Assembly (NCBI GenBank): GCA_032622095.1
Contig: CP136069.1
Span: 35,998,194-36,062,193, forward strand
Direction: 5' to 3'
DNA: 64,000 nt
DNA from: Siphonodentalium dalli
Lineage: Eukaryota > Mollusca > Scaphopoda > Gadilida > Siphonodentaliidae
The notes beneath the pieces are model-generated. The model did not search any database, was not told the DNA's origin, and saw only the letters and a program-made list of their open reading frames with translations. Each line of letters starts with the position of its first letter. The stretch's first letter is position 1. Shown here piece by piece: positions 49,500 to 60,840 of this stretch. The translations under genes were made by a program, and so were the position numbers.

Positions 49500-50275
49500 T
49501 TCTAAACACCTAAAAAAAAGTAAGTCCCCCCTAATATATTTGTTAATATGTTATGAAATATGAGATGGATTTTGACGAAACATCATTCAATTGTTTTGTG
49601 GTATCTGGTTCAGAGCCTGCACAGTGTACGAGACAAGGTCTTGTGGGTTATGTTATGGCCGACTGAGCACAAATTGATTGGAAGAGTGGTGCTTTTCAAA
49701 AGCTGCAAAACACTTGACTTAGAGTGAACAATCACTCCAGTGTTCCATTGTTCACTCAAGTTGCTACTGGCTGTAAATGTGGTCCAAAAGTGACACTTAT
49801 CCACGATAACATGCGTGTTATCTTCGGGACCCAATGTGCCCACTGCATACCCAGGCCATTCAGGCTAACCACATTAATTTGGAAAGACACCTTGCAGTAA
49901 TGCAGTTACATGCTGTGGACGACACAGAGTTATTGGAATCAGTCTATTTGAAGCCCCTTTTCAGTAAACCATATAGGCATTGAGGTACCAACAGATAAGG
50001 ATGTTTCAAGCCCGTGAGAGAAATGGGGGGACAACAGCACAACCGAATGACTGATCACTCTATCTGTGTTTTTGCAACTTTTTAAAAGTGGCCCTTTTCC
50101 ATTCAATTCATGCTCACTCAGCCATATGTTACCTCACCGCATAGTGCTTATATCACACTTGATGTCTCTGGTACCTCAAGTCATTCAGAGATTTTCATCA
50201 AAATCCATCCAATATCTCATAAAATATTACCGAATATATTAGGGGGGGGACTTTCTTTTTTTGAGGCGTTTACAA
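49500..50275. mobile_element. Nested element of about 776 bp with ~80-bp inverted ends
   Basis: The left end (about 49500-49580) reads TCTAAACACCTAAAAAAAAG, TAAGTCCCCCCTAATATATT, then GAGATGGATTTTGACGAAA. The right end (about 50193-50275) is its inverted partner: TTTCATCAAAATCCATCC, AATATATTAGGGGGGGGAC and TTTTTGAGGCGTTTACAA. The arms are imperfect (roughly 75-80% by eye). The interior contains no convincing coding frame; frames at 49610-49843 (-) and 50110-50295 (+) show no domain. Long inverted ends with no transposase suggest a non-autonomous DNA transposon. No target duplication was identified, so the exact ends are uncertain. Confidence 0.55.
49722..49757. repeat. Perfect 11-bp stem hairpin inside the nested element
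   Basis: GAGTGAACAAT pairs with ATTGTTCACTC around a 14-nt loop. It lies near one third of the 776-bp element. No T tract follows, so a bacterial-type terminator is not implied. Confidence 0.6.
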
Positions 50276-50352
50276 CAAAATTGGCAAGGGAATGATGGTG
50301 AATTTATAAATATCTTTCAAAATTTCACGTTTAAAACAAAACCATAAATAGA

Positions 50353-50498
50353 GGATCTCACATGAGTTTCTATTTTATACGGAATTTATCAACCTTGTTC
50401 ACTAAATTCGATTTGAGCCGAGGTTTATCGAGGCTCAAATTGAATTTAGAGGACGAGGTTGATAAATTACGTATAAAATAGGACGAGTGTGAGATACC
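50353..50498. repeat. 146-bp near-palindrome (67-bp arms, 12-nt loop)
   Basis: The left arm GGATCTCACATGAGTTTCTA...AATTCGATTTGAGCC mirrors the right arm GGCTCAAATTGAATTTAG...GACGAGTGTGAGATACC with roughly ten mismatches. Shared core words are TATTTTATACG and AATTTATCAACC. The loop is GAGGTTTATCGA. The DNA could extrude a cruciform and its transcript would form a long hairpin. About 100 bp downstream there is an isolated TGACGTCA palindrome at 50597-50604, which is a CRE-like word of unknown relevance. Confidence 0.75.
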
Positions 50499-50774
50499 TT
50501 TTATCACATGATCAAATAAACCCGAAGCAACGCGAAATATTCATCGAAAACAACAATCATAAACTACAGCGATCGCAAGTTATTTGAAGAACGCCGTGAC
50601 GTCATCGCACGCGCTGATATTAAACGTGTCTATTACCGATAATTATGAAACTGATTTTATGGCCAAATTATGTGATAAATGAGATTATTGATCCACTGAA
50701 AAAATTGTTTGTCCTAAAATATTTATTTTAATGTGACAAATAAATCGACAAGCTACAAGTATGGTCTGCTATCC

Positions 50775-51186
50775 TTAAAGGTACTCAATCCGATCCGATG
50801 CTCCTAAATTACTATTTCTTTGGCTTCGGGGGTAAAAAAATATTCAATTCTAGTCGAGGAAGCCATCCATCAAACCTCAGATTGATTAGATATCGATGTT
50901 TGAAATGTGCTGTTTCTATGTGTTTGTGGTCCAATCTTTTCTTGTTAATAGTTACAACTTGATTTTAGATTTATCCATCTTACAACTGCAATTTGTCCGT
51001 TTTTAGCGCATCGTCGTCGAAAAGATTGGACCACAAACAATAGAAACAGCACATTTGAAACATCGATATCTAATCAATCTGAGCTTTGAGATGGGTGGGT
51101 TCCTCGACTCGAATCAAATATTTTTTACACCCAAAGCCAAAGAAATAATAACTTAGAAGCATCTGATCGGATTGGGTTTCTTTAAA
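50775..51186. mobile_element. Fold-back element of about 412 bp (about 167-bp arms, 77-bp loop)
   Basis: The left arm (about 50775-50941) and right arm (about 51019-51186) are inverted copies. Matching words are AATCCGATCCGATGCTCCTA with TTAGAAGCATCTGATCGGAT, TATTTCTTTGGCTTCGGG with CCAAAGCCAAAGAAATA, CAGATTGATTAGATATCGAT with ATCGATATCTAATCAATCTG, and TGGTCCAATCTTTTC with GAAAAGATTGGACCA. Arm identity looks like 80-85% overall and higher towards the loop. There is no coding frame across the loop. The minus-strand frame at 51070-51375 is a by-product. This is a typical non-autonomous fold-back or MITE structure. Confidence 0.7.
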
Positions 51187-51352
51187 ATACTGAATTCTTA
51201 AACATATTGTGCCAAAATTCCACCTGACTATATGTAGAATATTTTTCAAGCTTAATGAATAAATGATTATCTTTATGCAACATTTTTCTTCTGATTCACC
51301 TGTACACAGAATGAAATGCATTTTCAGTGCTGATAATGCAATCTCTGTTACT

Positions 51353-51969
51353 AGAACCAACTGGTTCTTGGGCATGTATCCAACAAGGAACCAAATTTAT
51401 TCTAAATGAAGAACCAATGGTTCTTCGGGGAAGGGAGGAGGGGAAATTGGTTCTTGGAGAAGAACCAAACTGGAACCAATGAAGAACCAGGGATTGGTTC
51501 TTGAGGGAGAACCAATGAAGAACCATTTGGTTCTTGGGATGAAGAACCAAATTTTAATCATGAAGAACCTATTGGTTCCGCCTGGAGGACAAACTTGAAG
51601 AACCAAATTTGGTTCTTCAATTTTCTCTGTGAGGAACCATTATTACTCTTGAAGAACCAAATTATTATTCCCGAAGAACCAAATGGTTCCACATGAAGAA
51701 CCAATTATATCAACGAAGAACCAAAGATTCAGTCGTGGAGAACCAACTGGTTCTGCGGTGTATAAATAATGAAGAACCAAATGGTTCTAGATTTGGTTCT
51801 TAATAGTCACAATAATGAGGAACCAAATGGTTCTTGGTTTGGTTCCCGATAAACCCAAATCTGAAGAACCAAATGGTTCTAGGTCCCCTGAAGAACCAGT
51901 TGGTTCTTCATTTGGTTCCGCCTGGAGGACAAGTGGGGAACCAATGAAGAACCATTGGGTTCCAATTTT
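51353..51969. repeat. Right subterminal GAACC/GGTTC repeat cluster
   Basis: About 40 GAACC or GGTTC motifs occur in roughly 620 bp (23 and 17 by hand count), often as back-to-back palindromes such as GAAGAACCAAATGGTTCTT. The longer word TTGGTTCCGCCTGGAGGACA occurs twice, near 51573 and 51913. Spacing is irregular (about 10-40 bp), so it is not a simple tandem repeat. The minus-strand frames here (51296-51550 and 51397-51606) translate the motif into repeated WFF/VLH peptides and are not genes. The cluster ends a few bases before the right terminus. Confidence 0.8.
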
Positions 51970-51980
51970 TTCTAAGAGTG
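51970..51980 (-). repeat. Right terminal inverted repeat of the insert
   Basis: TTCTAAGAGTG is the inverted partner of 45511-45521 and abuts satellite DNA starting CATAAAATG. The first two satellite bases, CA, repeat the last two before the left terminus. Confidence 0.7.
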
Positions 51981-52756
51981 CATAAAATGCCCATTATTTT
52001 TGAAAGCGACTGTACTTTGCATCTGCACGGGCAAAATCCCTTTAACGTTTTGGACACTTTTATCGTATCAATGTGCAAGCAGGCATGTTTCGCGATAGGA
52101 CGGCACATTCGGTCGCAGGCCGGACCTCACGGTTTGGCTAATGAGCAGGGGTTGGGAGTTGGATAATTGGGGTGGGGCATGCTGTTTGAGGCCCCATAAA
52201 ATGCCCAGTATTTTTGAAAGCGACTGTACTTTGCATCTGCACGGGCAAAATCCCTTTAACGTTTTGGACACTTTTATCGTATCAATGTGCAAGCAGGCAT
52301 GTTTCGCGATAGGACGACACATTCGGTCGCAGGCCGAACCTCACGGTTTGGCTATTGAGCAGGGGTTGGGAGTTGGATAATTGGGGTGGGGCAGGCTGTT
52401 TGAGGCCTCATAAAATGCCCAGTATTTTTGAAAGCGACTGTACTTTGCATCTGCACGGGAAAAATCCCTTTAACGTTTTGGACACTTTTATCGTATCAAT
52501 GTGCAAGCAGGCATGTTTCGCGATAGGACGGCACATTCGGTCGCAGGCCGGACCTCACTGTTTGGCTAATGAGCAGGGGTTGGGAGTTGGATAATTGGGG
52601 TGGGGCAGGCTGTTTGAGGCCCCATAAAATGCCCAGTATTTTGAAAGTGACTGTACTTTGCATCTGCACGGGCAAAATCCCTTTAACGTTTTGGACACTT
52701 TTATCGTATCAATTTGCAAGCAGGCATGTTTCGCGATAGGACGGCACATTCGGTCC
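51981..52756 (+). repeat. 776-bp block, right copy next to the insert
   Basis: Counterpart of 44733-45508, with length 4 x 214 minus 79 minus 1. It ends at the same GGTCC/CATAAAATGCCCATT junction that the insertion used, so 52735-52775 preserves the uninterrupted target sequence. Private changes include GGACGACACATTC near 52315. Confidence 0.85.
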
Positions 52757-54449
52757 CATAAAATGCCCATTATTTTTGAAAGCGACTGTACTTTGCATCT
52801 GCACGGGCAAAATCCCTTTAACGTTTTGGACACTTTTATCGTATCAATGTGCAAGCAGGCATGTTTCGCGATAGGATGGCACATTCGGTCGCAGGCCGGA
52901 CCTCACGGTTTGGCTAATGAGCAGGGGTTGGGAGTTGGATAATTGGGGTGGGGCAGGCTGTTTGAGGCCCCATAAAATGCCCAGTATTTTTGAAAGCGAC
53001 TGTACTTTGCATCTGCACGGGCAAAATCCCTTTAACGTTTTGGACACTTTTATCGTATCAATGTGCAAGCAGGCATGTTTCGCGATAGGATGGCACATTC
53101 GGTCGCAGGCCGAACCTCACGGTTTGGCTAATGAGCAGGGGTTGGGAGTTGGATAATTGGGGTGGGGCAGGCTGTTTGAGGCCCCATAAAAGGCCCAGTA
53201 TTTTTGAAAGCGACTGTACTTTGCATCTGCACGGGAAAAATCCCTTTAACGTTTTGGACACTTTTATCATATCAATGTGCAAGCAGGCATGTTTCGCGAT
53301 AGGACGGCACATTCGGTCGCAGGCCGAACCTCACGGTTTGGCTAATGAGCAGGGGTTGGGAGTTGGATAATTGTGGTGGGGCAGGCTGTTTGAGGCCCCA
53401 TAAAATGCCCAGTATTTTTGAAAGCGACTGTACTTTGCATCTTCACGGGCAAAATCCCTTTAACGTTTTGGACACTTTTATCGTATCAATGTGCAAGCAG
53501 GCATGTTTCGCGATAGGATGGCACATTCGGTCGCAGGCCGAACCTCACGGTTTGGCTAATGGGCAGGGGTTGGGAGTTGGATAATTGGGGTGGGGCAGGC
53601 TGTTTGAGGCCCCATAAAATGCCCAGTATTTTTGAAAGCGACTGTACTTTGCATCTTCACGGGCAAAATCCCTTTAACGTTTTGGACACTTTTATCGTAT
53701 CAATGTGCAAGCAGGCATGTTTCGCGATAGGATGGCACATTCGGTCGCAGGCCGAACCTCACGGTTTGGCTAATGGGCAGGGGTTGGGAGTTGGATAATT
53801 GGGGTGGGGCAGGCTGTTTGAGGCCCCATAAAATGCCCAGTATTTTTGAAAGCGACTGTACTTTGCATCTGCACGGGAAAAATCCCTTTAACGTTTTGGA
53901 CACTTTTATCATATCAATGTGCAAGCAGGCATGTTTCGCGATAGGACGACACATTCGGTCGCAGGCCGAACCTCACGGTTTGGCTAATGAGCAGGGGTTG
54001 GGAGTTGGATAATTGGGGTGGGGCAGGCTGTTTGAGGCCTCATAAAATGCCCAGTATTTTTGAAAGCGACTGTACTTTGCATCTGCACGGGCAAAATCCC
54101 TTTAACGTTTTGGACACTTTTATTGTATCAATGTGCAAGCAGGCATGTTTCGCGATAGGACGGCACATTCGGTCGCAGACTGAACCTCACGGTTTGGCTA
54201 ATGAGCAGGGGTTGGGAGTTGGATAATTGGGGTGGGGCAGGGTGTTTGAGGCCTCATAAAATGCCCAGTATTTTTGAAAGCGACTGTACTTTGCATCTGC
54301 ACGGGAAAAATCCCTTTAACGTTTTGGACACTTTTATCGTATCAATGTGCAAGCAGGCATGTTTCGCGATAGGAAGGCACATTCGGTCGCAGGCCGGACC
54401 TCACTGTTTGGCTAATGAGCAGGGGTTGGGAGTTGGATAATTGGGGTGG

Positions 54450-57420
54450 GGCAGGCTGTTTGAGGCCCCAGTATTTTTGAAAGCGACTGTACTTTGCATT
54501 TGCACGGGCAAAATCCCTTTAACGTTTTGGACACTTGTATCGTATCAATGTGCAAGCAGGCATGTTTCGCGATAGGACGGCACATTCGGTCGCAGGCCGG
54601 ACATCACGGTTTGGCTAATGAGCAGGGGTTGGGAGTTGGATAATTGGGGTGGGGCAGGCTGTTTGAGGCTCCATAAAATGCCCAGTATTTTTGAAAGCGA
54701 CTGTACATTGCATCTGCACGGGCAAAATCCCTTTAACGTTTTGGACACTTCTATCGTATCAATGTGCAAGCAGGCATGTTTCGCGATAGGATGGCACATT
54801 CGGTCGCAGGCCGGACCTCACGGTTTGGCTAATTAGCAGGTGTTGGGAGTTGGATAATTGGGGTGGGGCAGGCTGTTTGAGGCCCCATAAAATGCCCAGT
54901 ATTTTTGAAAGCGACTGTACTTTGCATCTGCACGGGCAAAATCACTTTAACGTTTTGGACACTTTTATCGTATCAATGTGCAAGCAGGCATGTTTCGCGA
55001 TAGGACGGCACATTCGGTCGCAGGCCGGACCTCACGGTTTGGCTAATGAGTATGGGTTGGGATTTTGGATAATTGGGGTGGGGCAGGCTGTTTGAGGCCC
55101 CATAAAATGCCCAGTATTTTTGAAAGCGACTGTACTTTGCATATGCACAGGCAAAATCCCTTTAACGTTTTGGACACTTTTATCGTATCAATGTGCAAGC
55201 AGGCGTGTTTCGCGATAGGACGGCACATTCGGTCGCAGGCCGAACCTCACGGTTTGGCTAATGAGCAGGGGTTGGGAGTTGGATAATTGGGGTGGGGCAG
55301 GGTGTTTGAGGCCCCATAAAACGCCCAGTATTTTTGAAAGTGACTGTACTTTGCATCTACACGGGCAAAATCCCTTTAACGTTTTGGACACTTTTATCGT
55401 ATCAATGTGCAAGCAGGCATGTTTCGCGATAGGACGGCACATTCGGTCGCAGGCCGAACCTCACGGTTTGGCTAATGAGCAGGGGTTGGGAGTTGGATAA
55501 TTGGGGTGGGGCAGGCTGTTTGAGGCCCCATAAAATGCCCAGTATTTTTGAAAGCGACTGTACTTTGCATCTGCACGGGCAAAATCCCTTTAACGTTTTG
55601 GACACTTTTATCGTATCAATGTGCAAGCAGGCATGTTTCGCGATAGGATGGCACATTCGGTCGCAGGCCGAACCTCACGGTTTGGCAAATGAGCAGGGGT
55701 TGGGAGTTGGATAATTGGGGTGGGGCAGGCTGTTTGAGGCCCCATAAAATGCCCAGTATTTTTGAAAGCGACTGTACTTTGCATCTGCACGGGAAAAATC
55801 CCTTTAACGTTTTGGACACTTTTATCATATCAATGTGCAAGCAGGCATGTTTCGCGATAGGACGGCACATTCGGTCGCAGGCCGAACCTCACGGTTTGGC
55901 TAATGAGCAGGGGTTGGGAGTTGGATAATTGTGGTGGGGCAGGCTGTTTGAGGCCCCATAAAATTCCCAGTATTTTTGAAAGCGACTGTACTTTGCATCT
56001 TCACGGGCAAAATCCCTTTAACGTTTTGGACACTTTTATCGTATCAATGTGCAAGCAGGCATGTTTCGCGATAGGATGGCACATTCGGTCGCAGGCCGAA
56101 CCTCACGGTTTGGCTAATGAGCAGGGGTTGGGAGTTGGATAATTGGGGTGGGGCAGGCTGTTTGAGGCCCCATAAAATGCCCAGTATTTTTGAAAGCGAC
56201 TGTACTTTGCATCTGCACGGGAAAAATCCCTTTAACGTTTTGGACACTTTTATCATATCAATGTGCAAGCAGGCATGTTTCGCGATAGGACGGCACATTC
56301 GGTGTCGCAGGCCGAACCTCACGGTTTGGCTAATGAGCAGGGGTTGGGAGTTGGATAATTGGGGTGGGGCAGGCTGTTTGAGGCCTCATAAAATGCCCAG
56401 TATTTTTGAAAGCGACTGTACTTTGCATCTGCACGGGGAAAATCCCTTTAACGTTTTGGACACTTTTATCGTATCAATGTGCAAGCAGGCATGTTTCGCG
56501 ATAGGACGGCACATTCGGTCGCAGGCCGGACCTCACGGTTTGGCTAACGAGCAGGGGTTGGGAGTTGGATAATTGGGGTGGGGCAGGCTGTTTGAGGCCC
56601 CATAAAATGCCCAGTATTTTTGAAAGCGACTGTACTTTGCATCTGCACGGGAAAAATCCCTTTAACGTTTTGGACACTTTTATCATATCAATGTGCAAGC
56701 ATGCATGTTTCGCGATAGGACGGCACATTCGGTCGCAGCCCGAACCTCACGGTTTGGCTAATGAGCAGGGGTTGGGAGTTGGATAATTGTGGTGGGGCAG
56801 GCTGTTTGAGGCCCCATAAAATGCCCAGTATTTTTGAAAGCGACTGTACTTTGCATCTTCACGGGCAAAATCCCTTTAACGTTTTGGACACTTTTATTGT
56901 ATCAATGTGCAAGCAGGCATGTTTCGCGATAGGATGGCACATTCGGTCGCAGGCCGAACCTCACGGTTTGGCTAATGAGCAGGGGTTGGGAGTTGGATAA
57001 TTGGGGTGGGGCAGGCTGTTTGAGGCCTCATAAAATGCCCAGTATTTTTGAAAGCGACTGTACTTTGCATCTGCACGGGAAAAATCCCTTTAACGTTTTG
57101 GACACTTTTATCGTATCAATGTGCAAGCAGGCATGTTTCGCGATAGGAAGGCACATTCGGTCGCAGGCCGGACCTCACTGTTTGGCTAATGAGCAGGGGT
57201 TGGGAGTTGGATAATTGGGGTGGGGCAGGCTGTTTGAGGCCCCAGTATTTTTGAAAGCGACTGTACTTTGCATTTGCACGGGCAAAATCCCTTTAACGTT
57301 TTGGACACTTGTATCGTATCAATGTGCAAGCAGGCATGTTTCGCGATAGGACGGCACATTCGGTCGCAGGCCGGACATCACGGTTTGGCTAATGAGCAGG
57401 GGTTGGGAGTTGGATAATTG
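54450..57420 (+). repeat. Array 2 block partly repeated at 61.2-63.6 kb
   Basis: The stretch from about 56760 to 58060 recurs about 4483 bp later (AATTGTGGTGG near 56787 and 61270; the GAGGCCCCAGTATTT deletion monomer near 57240 and 61723; AATTAGCAGGTGTTGG near 57605 and 62088). The stretch 55260-56300 recurs about 7256 bp later (CATAAAACGCCCAG near 55313 and 62569). The duplicated blocks are in a changed order, so array 2 is a mosaic built by more than one exchange. Confidence 0.7.
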
Positions 57421-60400
57421 GGGTGGGGCAGGCTGTTTGAGGCCCCATAAAATGCCCAGTATTTTTGAAAGCGACTGTACATTGCATCTGCACGGGCAAA
57501 ATCCCTTTAACGTTTTGGACACTTCTATCGTATCAATGTGCAAGCAGGCATGTTTCGCGATAGGATGGCACATTCGGTCGCAGGCCGGACCTCACGGTTT
57601 GGCTAATTAGCAGGTGTTGGGAGTTGGATAATTGGGGTGGGGCAGGCTGTTTGAGGCCCCATAAAATGCCCAGTATTTTTGAAAGCGACTGTACTTTGCA
57701 TCTGCACGGGCAAAATCACTTTAACGTTTTGGACACTTTTATCGTATCAATGTGCAAGCAGGCATGTTTCGCGATAGGACGGCACATTCGGTCGCAGGCC
57801 GGACCTCACGGTTTGGCTAATGAGCAGGGGTTGGGAGTTGGATAATTGGGGTGGGGCAGGCTGTTTGAGGCCCCATAAAATGCCCAGTATTTTTGAAAGC
57901 GACTGTACTTTGCATATGCACAGGCAAAATCCCTTTAACGTTTTGGACACTTTTATCGTATCAATGTGCAAGCAGGCATGTTTCGCGATAGGACGGCACA
58001 TTCGGTCGCAGGCCGAACCTCACGGTTTGGCTAATGAGCAGGGGTTGGGAGTTGGATAATTGGGGTGGGGCAGGCTGTTTGAGGCCCCATAAAATGCCCA
58101 GTATTTTTGAAAGCGACTGTACTTTGCATCTGCACGGGAAAAATCCCTTTAACGTTTTGGACACTTTTATCATATCAATGTGCAAGCAGGCATGTTTCGC
58201 GATAGGACGGCACATTCGGTCGCAGGCCGAACCTCACGGTTTGGCTAATGAGCAGGGGTTGGGAGTTGGATAATTGTGGTGGGGCAGGCTGTTTGAGGCC
58301 CCATAAAATTCCCAGTATTTTTGAAAGCGACTGTACTTTGCATCTTCACGGGCAAAATCCCTTTAACGTTTTGGACACTTTTTTCGTATCAATGTGCAAG
58401 CAGGCATGTTTCGCGATAGGATGGCACATTCGGTCGCAGGCCGAACCTCACGGTTTGGCTAATGAGCAGGGGTTGGGAGTTGGATAATTGGGGTGGGGCA
58501 GGCTGTTTGAGGCCCCATAAAATGCCCAGTATTTTTGAAAGCGACTGTACTTTGCATCTGCACGGGAAAAATCCCTTTAACGTTTTGGACACTGTTATCA
58601 TATCAATGTGCAAGCAGGCATGTTTCGCGATAGGACGGCACATTCGGTCGCAGGCCGAACCTCACGGTTTGGCTAATGAGCAGGGGTTGGGAGTTGGATA
58701 ATTGGGGTGGGGCAGGCTGTTTGAGGCCTCATAAAATGCCCAGTATTTTTGAAAGCGACTGTACTTTGCATCTGCACGGGCAAAATCCCTTTAACGTTTT
58801 GGACACTTTTATCGTATCAATGTGCAAGCAGGCATGTTTCGCGATAGGACGGCACATTCGGTCGCAGGCCGGACCTCACGGTTTGGCTAATGAGCAGGGG
58901 TTGGGAGTTGGATAATTGGGGTGGGGCAGGCTGTTTGAGGCCCCATAAAATGCCCAGTATTTTTGAAAGCGACTGTACTTTGCATCTGCACGGGCAAAAT
59001 CCCTTAAACGTTTTGGACACTTGTATCGTATCAATGTGCAAGCAGGCATGTTTCGCGATAGGATGGCACATTCGGTCGCAGGCCGGACCTCACGGTTTGG
59101 CTAATGAGCAGGGGTTGGGAGTTGGATAATTGGGGTGGGGCAGGCTGTTTGAGGCCCCATAAAATGCCCAGTATTTTTGAAAGCGACTGTACATTGCATC
59201 TGCACGGGCAAAATCCCTTTAACGTTTTGGACACTTCTATCGTATCAATGTGCAAGCAGGCATGTTTCGCGATAGGATGGCACATTCGGTCGCAGGCCGG
59301 ACCTCACGGTTTGGCTAATTAGCAGGTGTTGGGAGTTGGATAATTGGGGTGGGGCAGGCTGTTTGAGGCCCCATAAAATGCCCAGTATTTTTGAAAGCGA
59401 CTGTACTTTGCATCTGCACGGGCAAAATCACTTTAACGTTTTGGACACTTTTATCGTATCAATGTGCAAGCAGGCATGTTTCGCGATAGGACGGCACATT
59501 CGGTCGCAGGCCGGACCTCACGGTTTGGCTAATGAGCAGGGGTTGGGAGTTGGATAATTGGGGTGGGGCAGGCTGTTTGAGGCCCCATAAAATGCCCAGT
59601 ATTTTTGAAAGCGACTGTACTTTGCATATGCACAGGCAAAATCCCTTTAACGTTTTGGACACTTTTATCGTATCAATGTGCAAGCAGGCATGTTTCGCGA
59701 TAGGACGGCACATTCGGTCGCAGGCCGAACCTCACGGTTTGGCTAATGAGCAGGGGTTGGGAGTTGGATAATTGGGGTGGGGCAGGCTGTTTGAGGCCCC
59801 ATAAAATGCCCAGTATTTTTGAAAGCGACTGTACTTTGCATCTGCACGGGAAAAATCCCTTTAACGTTTTGGACACTTTTATCATATCAATGTGCAAGCA
59901 GGCATGTTTCGCGATAGGACGGCACATTCGGTCGCAGGCCGAACCTCACGGTTTGGCTAATGAGCAGGGGTTGGGAGTTGGATAATTGTGGTGGGGCAGG
60001 CTGTTTGAGGCCCCATAAAATTCCCAGTATTTTTGAAAGCGACTGTACTTTGCATCTTCACGGGCAAAATCCCTTTAACGTTTTGGACACTTTTTTCGTA
60101 TCAATGTGCAAGCAGGCATGTTTCGCGATAGGATGGCACATTCGGTCGCAGGCCGAACCTCACGGTTTGGCTAATGAGCAGGGGTTGGGAGTTGGATAAT
60201 TGGGGTGGGGCAGGCTGTTTGAGGCCCCATAAAATGCCCAGTATTTTTGAAAGCGACTGTACTTTGCATCTGCACGGGAAAAATCCCTTTAACGTTTTGG
60301 ACACTGTTATCATATCAATGTGCAAGCAGGCATGTTTCGCGATAGGACGGCACATTCGGTCGCAGGCCGAACCTCACGGTTTGGCTAATGAGCAGGGGTT

Positions 60401-60840
60401 GGGAGTTGGATAATTGGGGTGGGGCAGGCTGTTTGAGGCCTCATAAAATGCCCAGTATTTTTGAAAGCGACTGTACTTTGCATCTGCACGGGCAAAATCC
60501 CTTTAACGTTTTGGACACTTTTATCGTATCAATGTGCAAGCAGGCATGTTTCGCGATAGGACGGCACATTCGGTCGCAGGCCGGACCTCACGGTTTGGCT
60601 AATGAGCAGGGGTTGGGAGTTGGATAATTGGGGTGGGGCAGGCTGTTTGAGGCCCCATAAAATGCCCAGTATTTTTGAAAGCGACTGTACTTTGCATCTG
60701 CACGGGCAAAATCCCTTAAACGTTTTGGACACTTGTATCGTATCAATGTGCAAGCAGGCATGTTTCGCGATAGGATGGCACATTCGGTCGCAGGCCGGAC
60801 CTCACGGTTTGGCTAATGAGCAGGGGTTGGGAGTTGGATA
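57420..60840 (+). repeat. 8-monomer HOR in array 2, two tandem copies (1712-bp period)
   Basis: Private variants recur 1712 bp apart: CATAAAATTCCCAG near 58305 and 60017, CACTTTTTTCGTATC near 58376 and 60088, GACACTGTTATCATATC near 58588 and 60300, and AATCCCTTAAACG near 59000 and 60712. The monomer order is unlike the 1712-bp HOR of array 1, so the equal length is coincidental. Confidence 0.85.

Larger units (their letters stand above)
45511..51980. mobile_element. 6470-bp element inserted in the satellite, CACT-type termini, no transposase seen
   Basis: This non-satellite segment begins CACTCTAAGAA and ends TTCTAAGAGTG, which are inverted repeats with one mismatch in 11. The left flank ends GGTCCCA and the right flank begins CATAAAATG. 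The uninterrupted sequence GGTCCCATAAAATG exists at 52753, so CA (45509-45510 and 51981-51982) is a 2-bp target-site duplication. Both ends are packed with GAACC/GGTTC motifs. CACT-type ends, 2-3 bp target duplications and subterminal repeats are features of CACTA/EnSpm (CMC) transposons; the family call is inference. No long open frame or transposase motif was found, so it is non-autonomous or decayed. The interior is a nest of smaller repeats and broken gene pieces and is visibly more AT-rich than the satellite. Confidence 0.75.

Noticed and set aside
49722-49757. Rho-independent terminator
   Set aside because: The hairpin is perfect but not followed by a T tract, and the context is eukaryotic.
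50597-50604. TGACGTCA as a functional CRE promoter site
   Set aside because: A single 8-bp palindrome without a recognisable promoter or gene downstream; mentioned only as a landmark.
51296-51606. Minus-strand frames rich in WFF/VLH peptides
   Set aside because: The peptide pattern is the direct translation of the GAACC/GGTTC motif field.
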